A stretch of 62,637 bases of DNA, taken from NCBI RefSeq assembly GCF_008107625.1, contig NZ_SDKK01000025.1:13690-76326 (forward strand), in the 5' to 3' direction. This document shows positions 25,202 through 34,446 of the stretch, in pieces. The notes beneath the pieces are model-generated. The model was given only the letters and a program-made list of their open reading frames with translations, ran no database searches and was not told where the DNA came from. How positions within the stretch are numbered: position 1 is the stretch's first letter; every line of letters begins with the position of its first letter. Origin of the DNA: Zoogloea oleivorans (GTDB lineage: Bacteria; Pseudomonadota; Gammaproteobacteria; Burkholderiales; Rhodocyclaceae). A program made the position numbers and the translations under genes.

Positions 25202-26958
25202 GATGTTTTTTCCTTTCGGTTGAACAAGGTTCGCGCCCATCGCGTCCTTGTTGTGATCCGGCCGGCGGGGGACGGGCGGGCTGCACCGCTTGCGGTCGCA
25301 ACGCAGTGGAGAACCGGAAGGCGCAAAGAATTTGTCCCGCGAGGAAGCCGCGCAGCGGCGGGGAAATTGTTTGCGCCGGACGGTTGCAGCCTTGAAGCCC
25401 AGGGCGCAGCCATGCCCCCGCCAGGATTCACGACAAGCCAAGGACGCCTTGGGCCGAACCTCCCTCCGAAAGGAGACATGCACAGATCGGCATCCCCGCA
25501 TGGAGGCTCCAGCGGTGCGCTTCCAGACGCGGGCCAGGTCAATCTCCCGGCGACAGGCGACAACGTCCCCGCTTCACTCAGCGGTGCCGGTGTTGAGGCG
25601 TGGTATGGAAGCTTCATTGCGATGCCGGGCGGTGTCCGTGAGCCATCCTTCCTGGACGTGATAGGCAAGAACCGCCAGCATTGAGGACGGCACGCATTCG
25701 CACAACCTGCCGCAGCAAGCCACAGCGTGTTCGCCAGCGCCCCCAGCAGCCCGCGATGAATGACGGCCTCGCCGTTGCGGTCGATGGTGACGATGGCCCC
25801 GGCTGTGGCTTTCACGTTCGGGCCGTAGTCCTGCAAGCCATCTTCCAGGGCCTGCAATTGCTCGCCCAAGGCTTCGCCTTCCTCTTGCAGCGAATCGGCC
25901 TTGTCCTCGTCCTCGGCATCCAGTGCGGCGTCGAGCGCTTCGCCTACCTCCTGCATCTTGGTTTGCAGCTTCTCGATGCGCTGTGCCTCGCGCTTGCTCG
26001 GTTCGCGCCGCTCCCTCGGGGCGCGCTGGAAGGCGCGCAGGTCGGCATGGGTCACGCCGGGCGTGGCATCCACCCATGCCCAGCCTTCGGCCTTCACCTC
26101 GGCGGCGATGCCTGCTAGCTTGTCTTGCGCCAGCCGTTCCAGCAGCGCGGCATCGGTCAGATACACGCCCGCATCGCCTTCCGCGAACAGGTCGCGACGC
26201 ACGCCACCGCCAGCGGACTCGTAGGCATCCAGCCCGACAAAGCGCACCTGCGGATGCCGGTAGGCGTCGATTTCGCGCTCGGTGAGACGTTCGCGCAGCG
26301 CGGACGGTTGGCGCTGCCACGTCGGCGCATCGTAAAACGCGCCTTCCTGCGCGGCGTGGTCGTCGGTGATGGAAAGGGCCATCAACTGATCGAGCGTGAC
26401 GGCATCGGCGCGATAGTCGGTCATCAGGCGCGGCGAGACGTTCGCCAGCTTCAAGCGACGCTGCACCACCAGCGGCGTCACGCTGAAATCCGCCGCAATG
26501 TCCTCGATGGGCCTCCCTTCGGCCACCAGCGCGGCGAACGCCTCGAATTGGTCTGCCGGGTGCATGGCTTCGCGCTGTACGTTCTCGGTGAGGCTGGCGG
26601 TACGGGCAGTGCCATCGGCCACCAGCAGGCAAGGCACCTCCCATTCCTTCGGGATGCGGTGTTTCTTCGCCAGCAGCTTGAGGGCAGCAAGGCGACGGCC
26701 ACCGGCCACAACTTCGTAATGCTCGCCATCGGCGGCGGTAATCACGATGAGGTTTTGCAGCAGGCCCACGCGCTGGATGGATGCGGCCAGTTCAGGGATG
26801 GACATGCGCGGGGTCTTGCGCACGTTGCGGCCCGTGGGGCGCAGCATCAGCCGCGACAGGGGAACCAGAATAAGGTTCTTGCTCGGATCGGCGGCTTCCA
26901 GCGGGATTGGGGCGGCGGTGTTGATGGCGCGGGCTTCGGTTTTGGTAATCGCGTTCAT
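25138..26958 (-). CDS. parB: ParB-family protein with rearranged C terminus
   Basis: The frame is 606 codons long, but only about the first 404 look like ParB. It has the ParB nuclease-like domain ([21 protein letters not shown] with GGRRLAALK), an HTH region ([20 protein letters not shown]) and a long acidic coiled coil. After VIHRGLL (near 25,746) the sequence becomes low-complexity and unlike the usual Tn4371-type ParB continuation. It also runs into the DUF736 start. A deletion or rearrangement has probably removed the 3' part. The region 25,202-25,745 is otherwise non-coding. DNA binding may survive without the C-terminal part. Confidence 0.75.
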   Translation of the reverse strand: MNAITKTEARAINTAAPIPLEAADPSKNLILVPLSRLMLRPTGRNVRKTPRMSIPELAASIQRVGLLQNLIVITAADGEHYEVVAGGRRLAALKLLAKKHRIPKEWEVPCLLVADGTARTASLTENVQREAMHPADQFEAFAALVAEGRPIEDIAADFSVTPLVVQRRLKLANVSPRLMTDYRADAVTLDQLMALSITDDHAAQEGAFYDAPTWQRQPSALRERLTEREIDAYRHPQVRFVGLDAYESAGGGVRRDLFAEGDAGVYLTDAALLERLAQDKLAGIAAEVKAEGWAWVDATPGVTHADLRAFQRAPRERREPSKREAQRIEKLQTKMQEVGEALDAALDAEDEDKADSLQEEGEALGEQLQALEDGLQDYGPNVKATAGAIVTIDRNGEAVIHRGLLGALANTLWLAAAGCANACRPQCWRFLPITSRKDGSRTPPGIAMKLPYHASTPAPLSEAGTLSPVAGRLTWPASGSAPLEPPCGDADLCMSPFGGRFGPRRPWLVVNPGGGMAAPWASRLQPSGANNFPAAARLPRGTNSLRLPVLHCVATASGAARPSPAGRITTRTRWARTLFNRKEKTSWPTSAPSPQTKMASPARCAP

Positions 26959-27024
26959 GGTGTATCTCCAATCAATTGAAACAAGGAATGGAGGGGAAAC
27001 CGCCCCTCCGGCGGGAGGGACGAT

Positions 27025-27852
27025 TCAGGCTTTGAGGGCGCGCATGCCATCGGCCAGCAGCCACAGGGCGCGGTTCAGACGGATGTTTTGATCAATGCCC
27101 TGTACCGGGCGTGTGCTCTGCCTGCGGCCATTCGCGGCGCGGCCATGCAATCCGCCCTTGGTCAAGTTCTCCTGCGTGCGGTTGAATACGCTCCACAGGT
27201 CGGGGCGGCGGTCGTCGAACCGGCGCGGCATCAGGATTTGCGATTCCTTGATGGGTGCGGGCTTGTCCGGGTCGTCGTACTTGAGGGACAGCGCAGCGCG
27301 GGCGAACACTTCGGCCTCGCCATCGTCCAGCGTGATGCCGCGCATCAGGTCGCGGGATTCCTTCACGTGCTCGAAGCCGCTCAACACTTGATAAGCGCCT
27401 TCGATGACGAGCCCGGCCACGTCACCCTTGTGGGGCACGCGCACATCTGCCACGGTGTCGCCGCAGACAAGGCCATTGCTGCAAACAAAGCGGAACATCC
27501 CGGCCAGCATCTGATAGCTGCTCGTGCCGTCGTGCGAGTTCAGCAGCACGATTTCATTGGCTTCTGCGCCGTTGATCTGGCTGGCGTGACGCAAGCGCAG
27601 CATGTGTTTGGTGTGTTCCCGCTTGCCTTCATCGCGCACGCGGGTCTGCGTCACCATGAAGGGCTGAAAGCCTTCTTTCCGAAGTTCGGCCAGCACGGCG
27701 GCGGTGGGGATGTAGCTGTACCGCTCGGAACGGCTCTCATGCGGGGCGTCCGCGAAGATGGACGGGGCCACGCGGCGGATTTGGTCATCGGATAGCGGGG
27801 AATCGCTGCGCAGCGACGGGGAACGGGAAGCGAAGCGGGATGCGAGTTGCAT
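27025..27852 (-). CDS. DUF932-family protein
   Basis: 275 residues from MQLASRFASRSPSLRSDSPL, with AGGAG upstream. The stretches RYSYIPTAAVLAELRKEGFQ and HMLRLRHASQINGAEANEIV, then SSYQMLAGMFRFVCSNGLVC, are the DUF932 hallmark (phage/plasmid-like LGT_TIGR03299 family). Its function is unknown. It precedes parB by 66 bp on the same strand and belongs to the ICE core. A longer upstream frame was rejected. Confidence 0.88.
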   Translation of the reverse strand: MQLASRFASRSPSLRSDSPLSDDQIRRVAPSIFADAPHESRSERYSYIPTAAVLAELRKEGFQPFMVTQTRVRDEGKREHTKHMLRLRHASQINGAEANEIVLLNSHDGTSSYQMLAGMFRFVCSNGLVCGDTVADVRVPHKGDVAGLVIEGAYQVLSGFEHVKESRDLMRGITLDDGEAEVFARAALSLKYDDPDKPAPIKESQILMPRRFDDRRPDLWSVFNRTQENLTKGGLHGRAANGRRQSTRPVQGIDQNIRLNRALWLLADGMRALKA

Positions 27853-28025
27853 GGTCTTTCTCCTGACAAAAAGGGTTGGCTGTTCACACCGCACACCGGA
27901 TTCCAAGATTCGGAGCCCAGCCTTTCGGCTGTTCGGTGCGGTCGGCACGAGGAACCCGGTTGGCCTCGTTGCCACCGTCTTTCCTGAGTTCATCGCCCGC
28001 GACGGTCAGGAGCGCGCGGACGGGG

Positions 28026-28250
28026 GCCGTCAAGGAGACAAGCGCAGGGTTGGTGCGGCCCGCAGGCGCAGCCGAGGACACGGCCCTGCGCGCCTTGACG
28101 GCACACGGACGCGGGCTACAGTCGCGAGCAAGGTGATGGAGTCAGGGGAGATGGCTGGACAGACAACGGCCTTCCCTGTGAGCTGACCGCACGGCAAGCG
28201 AAGCGCGCAGGCCCGGATTTGGAAGCCGGGCCGGAGGCGTCAGGGATGTG
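28026..28250. repeat. Non-coding repeat module, copy 1 (diverged)
   Basis: GCCGTCAAGG (28,026) and CCTTGACGGC (28,093) form a wide inverted repeat. They are followed by a block AGCGCGCAGGCCCG...GGGCCGGAGGCGTCAGG (28,205-28,245) that recurs near 31,470. It shares elements with the modules that flank radC and lies upstream of the DUF932 gene. The wider interval 27,853-28,282 has no gene. Confidence 0.5.
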
Positions 28251-28282
28251 GAAGGCTGGCGAATGCCAGGGCGCGCTCTAGA

Positions 28283-29323
28283 CTGAAGTGCAACACCCCG
28301 ATTTGGTAGGGTGTATGCATGGGAACTCACTACAGCCAGTTGTCGATGGACGAACGTAATCAGATTCATCGGTGCAGCAATGAGGGATTGAGTCTTCGGG
28401 CAATTGCCCGAAGACTCAATCGGCCGACCTCCGCAGTGTCGCGCGAAGTGGCGCGGAACACGGTGGGCAAGAGCTACGATGCCGCCCGTGCCGAGCGCGC
28501 GACGCTGGCGCGCAGGCGGCGCGGAACGATCAAGCTGAAGAGCGGTTCTGTGCTGCTCAACCGGGTTCGCGCGCTGATGGCCGAGGGCTGGTCGCCGGAG
28601 CAGGTTGCGGGCAGACTGCGCCGGATGAACCCTGATGATCCTGCTCTGCACGTCTCGCACGAAACGATCTACTGCGCCATCTACGCCGTGCCACGGGGCG
28701 AGCTGCGCAACGAACTCATCGCCCAGCTGCGTTTCTCCCACAAGGCACGCATGCCTCGCGCACGGGGCCAGGACCGGCGCGGCACGCTGCCGAACATGAC
28801 CTCCATTCACCAGCGCCCGATTGAGGTGGCGGCCCGCCTCGTGGCCGGGCACTGGGAAGGCGATCACATCAAGGGGCCGGGCAACCGCAGTTCGGTGGGC
28901 ACCCTGGTCGAGCGCAAGAGCCGCTACCTGATGCTGGTCAAGCTGCGTGACGGCTCGGCCGAGGCCACGCTGGAAGGCTTCACGCGCAAGTTCCGCCATG
29001 TCCCGCTCGCCATGAAAAAGTCGCTGACTTACGATCAGGGCAGGGAGATGGCCCGCCACGAGATTCTCGCCAAGCGGGTCAAGATCGACGTCTATTTCGC
29101 CGACCCGCACAGCCCCTGGCAGCGGCCGACCAACGAGAATACCAACGGCTTGATCCGCGAGTATCTTCCCAAGGGCCTGGATTTGGCGCCGATCTCCCAA
29201 GGCTACCTCAACGCAATTGCCCGACAATTAAACAACCGCCCGCGCAAATGCCTCGACTTTGAAACCCCAGCAGAGGTCTTTGCGAGGGAAATCATGAACT
29301 TTCAACCCGGTGTTGCACTTCAG
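28283..29323 (+). mobile_element. IS30-family insertion sequence
   Basis: About 1,041 bp. The ends are inverted repeats starting CTGAAGTGCAACACC, with the matching GGTGTTGCACTTCAG on the right. One transposase gene fills the element. A target duplication could not be fixed with confidence. It sits inside the repeat-rich cargo zone between DUF932 and radC. Confidence 0.85.
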
Positions 29324-29329
29324 AGTTGA
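28319..29329 (+). CDS. IS30-family transposase
   Basis: 336 residues. The N-terminal HTH region (SQLSMDERNQIHRCSNEGLS, LRAIARRLNRPTSAVSREVA) is typical of IS30, and the DDE core follows: HWEGDHIKGPGNRSSVGTLV (first Asp), LTYDQGREMARHE (second Asp) and PWQRPTNENTNGLIREYLPK (Glu). The length matches the family and the gene looks intact. The stop codon lies just beyond the right inverted repeat. Confidence 0.95.
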   Translation: MGTHYSQLSMDERNQIHRCSNEGLSLRAIARRLNRPTSAVSREVARNTVGKSYDAARAERATLARRRRGTIKLKSGSVLLNRVRALMAEGWSPEQVAGRLRRMNPDDPALHVSHETIYCAIYAVPRGELRNELIAQLRFSHKARMPRARGQDRRGTLPNMTSIHQRPIEVAARLVAGHWEGDHIKGPGNRSSVGTLVERKSRYLMLVKLRDGSAEATLEGFTRKFRHVPLAMKKSLTYDQGREMARHEILAKRVKIDVYFADPHSPWQRPTNENTNGLIREYLPKGLDLAPISQGYLNAIARQLNNRPRKCLDFETPAEVFAREIMNFQPGVALQS

Positions 29330-29479
29330 AACCGCCCAGTCCCATCAGGGATGAGCGAATAGCGAACCTGGAGCAGCGCGGTCCGCGAAGCGGAGACGCG
29401 TGACGGTGAGATGTGAGTAGTATTGTTTTTCTGATAGATTGAACGGATAAATATTGTCCATTCACTCAGCAGAAATACT

Positions 29480-30526
29480 ATGCAAAACCCAAATAATGCG
29501 ACATTTCACTATTGCTGCATTTATGCTGCCAAAGGCATTATCGACCCGAATAAGAAGCTGGATTCGGCATTACTGAAAGACGAGAATGTTGTGGTTCGAC
29601 TTCTAGGATCTGATGCTTATGAAAACCTGGTTTGGCGAATTGTTTCGCCGGCAGGCAAAAAAGGGATTGAAGATCTTGATGACAAGGCCAGAGAAAAACT
29701 TGAACTTCGCCGAAACAGCTTAATCCTTCAAGCTCTGCATCATGCTGTAATCCATGTCGAATCATGTCTTCCTCTAGATATTGTCCGCATTTATCAGGAG
29801 GAAAACTCCGAGCTACCAGCTTATGTTAAAGCCCCGCTAAAGAAAAATGCAGAACGTGCTTTTAAATCTGTTTCAGCAGCAATGACATTTGCCAGAGGGA
29901 ATTTTCTCTCGAAAAATTATGATTTCATCCATGAGCAATACTACGTTACCGACGATCAATCTACGGTAATTCAAAAGCTGCACCCTGCCACTATCTCAGA
30001 TGGGGATTTAAAGACGAAACTGAGTATGGAAGAGGTGCAGGTTACAGAGAAATTAGCATCCATTCTCCATAATGACAAAGAAATAAATAAGATAATTGAT
30101 ATCTACTCAGAGTCTCTTACGCCATACAAGAGCGGTCATCTTCATGCCTTTATTGCCGCGTGGACTGCTCTTGAAATGTTTGTTGCAACACAATTTAAAG
30201 AAATTCAATCAAGCGTAGCCATAAATATCAACGGAACTGCTGCACATAATGATTTTTCAAGCCGCATGCTTGCCGTCATGAAGGACAAATATCGCTTGGT
30301 AGATAAGTTTGCAGCTTTATCAAGCTATTATGAAGATGCAGATGCTGATGAGGACATAGCAGTACTCAAGAGCATAAAAGAAATTAGAGATAAGTTCTTC
30401 CATACAATGGAAGGAGAAATAAAGGACTTACCATTGGATCAGACTAGGGAATTGATCTCGAAGTACCTTCAAATCTATCTTGAAAGAAAATGTGAGGGCT
30501 TTGTTTTTCAAAAAGCTGCTAGATAG
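29480..30526 (+). CDS. AT-rich gene for HEPN-like protein, unknown
   Basis: 348 residues with no close family recognised. The C-terminal third (SGHLHAFIAAWTALEMFVAT onward) is helical and ends in IRDKFFH, an R-x4-H motif at Arg303-His308 typical of HEPN RNase domains. The gene is visibly AT-rich with AT-ending codons, unlike its GC-rich neighbours, so it was probably acquired from a different source. It lies between the IS30 element and a non-coding repeat, on the opposite strand to the ICE core. A defence role is inferred. Confidence 0.6.
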   Translation: MQNPNNATFHYCCIYAAKGIIDPNKKLDSALLKDENVVVRLLGSDAYENLVWRIVSPAGKKGIEDLDDKAREKLELRRNSLILQALHHAVIHVESCLPLDIVRIYQEENSELPAYVKAPLKKNAERAFKSVSAAMTFARGNFLSKNYDFIHEQYYVTDDQSTVIQKLHPATISDGDLKTKLSMEEVQVTEKLASILHNDKEINKIIDIYSESLTPYKSGHLHAFIAAWTALEMFVATQFKEIQSSVAININGTAAHNDFSSRMLAVMKDKYRLVDKFAALSSYYEDADADEDIAVLKSIKEIRDKFFHTMEGEIKDLPLDQTRELISKYLQIYLERKCEGFVFQKAAR

Positions 30527-30647
30527 CACCGCACAACGCAAGCAGTCAGGTGTCAGCGACGGCTGCCAGGACGCAAGCACGCAAGGCGCACGCAGCCCTT
30601 GACGGCGAGAACGCCGTGATACGGTGAAGGGAACAGCAAGATCGCCC
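30525..30647. repeat. 123-bp direct repeat, copy downstream of radC
   Basis: Aligns without gaps to 31,310-31,432 with 8 mismatches by eye, offset 785 bp. It includes CCTTGACGGCGAGAACGCCG, whose GGCG/CGCC can form a small hairpin. The similarity continues weakly to about 30,710. The 231-bp gap after the HEPN-like gene holds only this repeat. Confidence 0.85.
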
Positions 30648-30757
30648 CACACCGCCACCGACCACACCTGCCTTCGGCAAGTGCGCAGCACGCGCAGGCC
30701 CACGAAGGCCGGAGCTGCGCCGTCGGACGCAGCAAAAAGGGGCCGAAGCCCCTGGGT

Positions 30758-31264
30758 TTAGAGCAGGCCACGCTCTGCGAATGACGTTGTGGCCTCGCCG
30801 CCGACGACGATGTGATCCAGCGTGCGCACGTCTACCAGCGCCAGGGCTTCCTTGAGGCGCTGGGTCAGCAGCTTGTCCGCCTGGCTCGGCTCGGAATTTC
30901 CGCTCGGATGATTGTGCGAAAAGATCACGGCCGCTGCGTTGTGTTGCAGTGCCGTTTTCACGACTTCGCGCGGATACACCGATGCCTGGTCGATGGTGCC
31001 GCGAAACATCTCTACGTATTCGATCAGACGGTTCTGGCTGTCGAGGAACAGCGCAGCGAAAACCTCGTGCTCGAAGCTGGCCAGCTTGGTGCGCAGATAG
31101 TCCTTGACCAACGCCGGCGAAGTAAACAGCGTCCCGCGCGGAATCTTCTGGTCGATGACATACCGCGCAGCTTCCAGAATTTGGCCGGCAGTGGCCGGGA
31201 TATAACGCCCCTGGTCGTCACGCACCAGCAGCGAGGAATCGAGAGACAGAGAAAGTTGCGACAT
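30758..31264 (-). CDS. radC: RadC/JAB-domain protein
   Basis: 168 residues. The JAB/MPN metalloprotease-like motif HNHPSGNSEPSQAD supplies the two His, the Ser and the Asp. It is preceded by EVFAALFLDSQNRLIEYVEM and AVIFSHNHPSG as in RadC. ICE-borne RadC proteins are shorter than chromosomal ones and lack the N-terminal HhH domain, as here. The name suggests DNA repair, but the activity of mobile RadC proteins is not settled. The gene is bracketed by 123-bp direct repeats. Confidence 0.92.
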   Translation of the reverse strand: MSQLSLSLDSSLLVRDDQGRYIPATAGQILEAARYVIDQKIPRGTLFTSPALVKDYLRTKLASFEHEVFAALFLDSQNRLIEYVEMFRGTIDQASVYPREVVKTALQHNAAAVIFSHNHPSGNSEPSQADKLLTQRLKEALALVDVRTLDHIVVGGEATTSFAERGLL

Positions 31265-31309
31265 GATCGTGCTCCGGTTGCTCGGGCGGAATTGCCCGGA
31301 ACCGGCTTC

Positions 31310-31432
31310 AGCACGGCGCAGCGCAAGCAGTCAGGGGTCAGCGACGGCCGCCAGGACGCAAGCGCGCAAGGCGCGCGCAGCCCTTGACGGCGAGAACGCC
31401 GTGATACGGTGAAGGGAACAGCAAGACCGCCC
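31310..31432. repeat. 123-bp direct repeat, copy upstream of radC
   Basis: Partner of the repeat at 30,525. It is followed by a block at about 31,466-31,505 (AGCGCGCAGGCCCG...GGCCGGAGGCGTCAGG) that also occurs at 28,205-28,245. Together these define a mosaic non-coding module at the borders of cargo segments. Confidence 0.85.
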
Positions 31433-31658
31433 ACCCCCACCCCGATGACACCACGGATGGGCAAGCGCAGCGCGCAGGCCCGTAGGGCCGGAGGCGTCAG
31501 GGATCAAAGCCGGATGGCCGCGACTCGGCACGTGGCGCGGGGCGTCGCCCGCGAGCCCGACGGCGGAACGCCGGGATGCCCCACTATTGGGTTTTGCTAA
31601 ACAGACGGTTAAAACCATAGTGGTGAACCAGTACCGAGACGGGATCGGTGTTCATTGC

Positions 31659-31729
31659 GTCCGAAATAAACCTACAAATTTCGGACAGCCTCTTGTCATA
31701 CGTCCGAAAAACGTATATAAATATCGGAC
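31659..31729 (+). promoter_or_regulatory. abiE-operon promoter with paired inverted-repeat operators
   Basis: GTCCGAAAT (31,659) is inverted as ATTTCGGAC (31,678), and GTCCGAAAA (31,702) is inverted as TATCGGAC (31,722). TTGTCA (31,693-31,698) and TATAAA (31,716-31,721) make a -35/-10 pair with a 17-bp spacer, with the second dyad lying over them. AbiEi antitoxins are known to bind inverted repeats at their own promoter, so this is a likely autoregulatory site. Confidence 0.7.
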
Positions 31730-31739
31730 AGGAGGAGTA

Positions 31740-32459
31740 ATGTCCGCACTCAAATCCCACATCTCAGCCCTGATCGAAGCGGCCGAACCCGGACAAGTTT
31801 GGGTACCGACTGACTTTGCGCAGTTAGGTAGTCGTGATGCCATCGACAAAACTCTGCAGCGCATGGTGCAGGCGGGAGAGTTGCGTCGCATCGACAGGGG
31901 CCTCTATGACAGGCCCTCGCTCAACAACCTGACCAAGCGTCCTACTACCCCGGACTATCGCGCTGTAACTGAGGCCATTGCGCGCCGGGATCACCTGCGC
32001 ATGCTGGTAGATGGCATGACTGCCGCCAATGACCTCGGCCTGACTGATGCGGTACCTGCTCGCGTCACCATCCATACCGATACCCGCCGCCGAGCAATTC
32101 AACTCGACAAGCTCACCATTGAGTTCAAGCAAACGGCACCCAGTCGCCTCTACTGGGCAGGGCGGCCGGCCATGCGCATCGTACAGGCGCTGCACTGGTT
32201 AAAAGACACGCTGACTTCTGAACGTTCTCTTATTCTGAACAAGCTGACCAAAGTGCTGGCCGACCCTATTCATGGCTCTGCGCTCCGCCAGGATCTGCTT
32301 GAAGGTTTCAACGTGTTGCCGGCATGGATGCAAAGTTTGGTCCGTGAACTCCCCGGATGTGACCCGCAGACTGCGTCAACCGCAACACCTCAATCACCCA
32401 GTAATGAAAAGCCTCCGTCTGCGCGACGCCGCTCGGTCAAAGATGTGGAGGTCCCTTGA
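31740..32459 (+). CDS. abiEi: AbiEi-family type IV antitoxin
   Basis: 239 residues from an ATG preceded by AGGAGG. The N terminus (ISALIEAAEPGQVWVPTDFA, IDKTLQRMVQAGELRRIDRG then LYDRP) is the winged-HTH of AbiEi/DUF6088 antitoxins. The C-terminal domain is the antitoxin part. AbiEi represses its operon and counteracts AbiEii, with no direct protein contact needed (type IV). The stop overlaps the abiEii start. The promoter upstream carries paired dyads. Five more genes follow without a gap, which is not usual for a simple AbiE pair. Confidence 0.85.
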   Translation: MSALKSHISALIEAAEPGQVWVPTDFAQLGSRDAIDKTLQRMVQAGELRRIDRGLYDRPSLNNLTKRPTTPDYRAVTEAIARRDHLRMLVDGMTAANDLGLTDAVPARVTIHTDTRRRAIQLDKLTIEFKQTAPSRLYWAGRPAMRIVQALHWLKDTLTSERSLILNKLTKVLADPIHGSALRQDLLEGFNVLPAWMQSLVRELPGCDPQTASTATPQSPSNEKPPSARRRSVKDVEVP

Positions 32460-33526
32460 ATCCAGCATTCCATACCGTCATCACCGCCAGCGATGCCGAA
32501 CGACGGGACCTGTTTCTTGGTGCCTCAGCACGCCTCGGCACAGCGGTTCAGAACATCGAGAAAGATTTCTGGGTCTGCTGGACATTGGATGCGCTATTCA
32601 ACGGTCTGGAGGCAGGCGACCCCCGCTTGTTGTTCAAAGGCGGCACTTCGCTCTCCAAGGCCTTCGGCCTGATCTCCCGCTTTTCCGAAGACATAGACAT
32701 CACTGTATTCCGTGATGACTTGGGACAAAGCGCCGAGATTGCCGACCTGGATGCGCTGAGTGGCAAGAAGCGCCGTGCACGTCTCGAAGCCATCCGCAAT
32801 GCATGCCGGGCCTATATCGCAGGGCCATTGACCGCACAGTTCACGCATCTCGCGGCATCCGTCATTCCTGAGAACCGCTTCCGGCTGGAGCCCGATCCCG
32901 ACGACAAGGATGGTCAGAGCCTGCTGTTCTGGTATCCCGCAGTCACGGCCACCACTGGCGACTACATCCGCTCAGCAGTCAAGATAGAGGCAGGAGCCAA
33001 GTCGGCACTCGATCCGCATGTCACGGCCTCCGTCACCCCCTACGTTACACAGGACCTCCCTGACCTGGACTTGACCGTGACGAATGTGATCACTGTGAAG
33101 CCCGAGCGCACCTTCTGGGACAAGGTCATGATCTTGCATGGACTACGCCAATGGCATGATCATCGCGGGGAGCTGCGACACGGCGGGCAACGCGTCTCAC
33201 GCCACTACTATGACGTGCATCAACTGATGCAGGCGCCATCTGCAGCCGCGTGGCAAGTCGATCACGAGTTGGCGATCGACTGTGCCCACCATGCGAGGTT
33301 GTTCTTCGGTAGCGCCGATCTGGGGCTTGATATTGCAGTACCCGGTACGTTTACGCTAACGCCAAGTCCGGCGATGCGAGAAGCACTTGAAAAAGACTAT
33401 GAAGCAATGGCTGGCATGGTCTTCGGCGACGTTCCTCCACTCGACGCGGTGCTGCGCAGCGCAGAACACTTCGAGCAGATCGTCAATGGCTCTGCAATGG
33501 CCGCACTCACCACAAAAGGAACGTAG
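32456..33526 (+). CDS. abiEii: AbiEii-family nucleotidyltransferase toxin
   Basis: 356 residues starting with TTG overlapping the abiEi stop. The nucleotidyltransferase motif is LLFKGGTSLSKAFGLISRFS followed by EDIDITVF, giving the G-[GT]-S and D-x-D residues at about 62-83. AbiEii enzymes are GTP-binding nucleotidyltransferases, and MenA-type relatives modify tRNA 3' ends and stop translation. The catalytic residues appear intact. It is followed after 5 bp by the next gene of the same operon. Confidence 0.88.
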   Translation: MNPAFHTVITASDAERRDLFLGASARLGTAVQNIEKDFWVCWTLDALFNGLEAGDPRLLFKGGTSLSKAFGLISRFSEDIDITVFRDDLGQSAEIADLDALSGKKRRARLEAIRNACRAYIAGPLTAQFTHLAASVIPENRFRLEPDPDDKDGQSLLFWYPAVTATTGDYIRSAVKIEAGAKSALDPHVTASVTPYVTQDLPDLDLTVTNVITVKPERTFWDKVMILHGLRQWHDHRGELRHGGQRVSRHYYDVHQLMQAPSAAAWQVDHELAIDCAHHARLFFGSADLGLDIAVPGTFTLTPSPAMREALEKDYEAMAGMVFGDVPPLDAVLRSAEHFEQIVNGSAMAALTTKGT

Positions 33527-33531
33527 CGACC

Positions 33532-34446
33532 ATGAGCGACTACTTCAGCGATCGAGAAAATGGCCCGCGCGCCCGCACCCATCAGGTGATCTCGCCTGTT
33601 GTGTGGGCAGGCTTGGTGGGGACAGTGCAGGCATTGGTGAACAGCGGAGCTTTTGGCCTGCGATTTCCGGAGCGATGCTCGGATGGCCAAGTGATCTGCG
33701 GTTGCGACTCGGATGCACTTGCCGCATCCGTGATTGCAGAAATGCCAGGCTTGACTTGGCCGTTAGAAACGACGCGCGTTGAGGAAGACGGATTTTTCTC
33801 ACAGCGACAGTCGTATGCGCCTGACACATTACTGGTTTTGGACTTTTTGGAATTCGTTTATGCCGCTGTGGCGCAACCGATCCCAGGCAAGCACCACGAT
33901 TATTTCAACCACCATCATTTGACATTCGATCAAGCGGCCGGGCAGGAAGAATTCCGAAAGACCGTCAACCGAATTTTCGCGCGCAATGGTGTGGCGTTCG
34001 AGATGCTATCGACAGGCCGCATCGTGCGTGTTCTTCCTCCTGTGCTTGGCGACGATCTCAAGCGAACAACGTTTCGTAGCGGAGATCGCACGCTGGACAA
34101 CATGCTGGAGGAATGCCGGAACAAATTTTCCGATCGCAATCCGCTTGTACGCCGTGAAGCACTGGAACGCTTGTGGGATGCATGGGAACGACTCAAGTCG
34201 TTGGCGGACCCTCGTGATAAGAAGCAGTCGATCAAGATTATCCTTGATGCCACGGCAGCAGAACCATCTTTGCGGTCACGGTTGGAAACGGAAGCGGTCG
34301 AACTGACGGCGATCGGCAATAGCCATCTCATCCGACACTCGGAAGTCAACCAAGTCGCTGTCATCGACGTGGATCATGTTGATTATCTGTTTCATCGCCT
34401 GTTCGCGATGATTCAACTGATGCTCAGAAGAAAGGGGAACGCATGA
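33532..34446 (+). CDS. Abortive-infection-like protein, unknown (operon gene 3)
   Basis: 304 residues. The N terminus (MSDYFSDRENGPRARTHQVI then VVWAGLVGTVQALVNSGAFG) and C terminus (LIRHSEVNQVAVIDVDHVDY followed by LFHRLFAMIQLML) resemble, from memory, AbiJ/STM4504-type uncharacterised proteins with a HEPN-like C-terminal helix bundle. No R-x4-H motif is seen, so an RNase activity is not supported. It starts 5 bp after abiEii and overlaps the next gene by ATGA. It may be a sensor or adaptor of the downstream ATPase. Confidence 0.6.
   Translation: MSDYFSDRENGPRARTHQVISPVVWAGLVGTVQALVNSGAFGLRFPERCSDGQVICGCDSDALAASVIAEMPGLTWPLETTRVEEDGFFSQRQSYAPDTLLVLDFLEFVYAAVAQPIPGKHHDYFNHHHLTFDQAAGQEEFRKTVNRIFARNGVAFEMLSTGRIVRVLPPVLGDDLKRTTFRSGDRTLDNMLEECRNKFSDRNPLVRREALERLWDAWERLKSLADPRDKKQSIKIILDATAAEPSLRSRLETEAVELTAIGNSHLIRHSEVNQVAVIDVDHVDYLFHRLFAMIQLMLRRKGNA

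Noticed and set aside
25290-25661. Open frames opposite the parB 3' region
   Set aside because: They have low-complexity Arg-rich products, no RBS and no family resemblance.
24773-25684. A 303-codon plus-strand frame over DUF736
   Set aside because: It is antisense to DUF736 and parB and has no recognisable domain.
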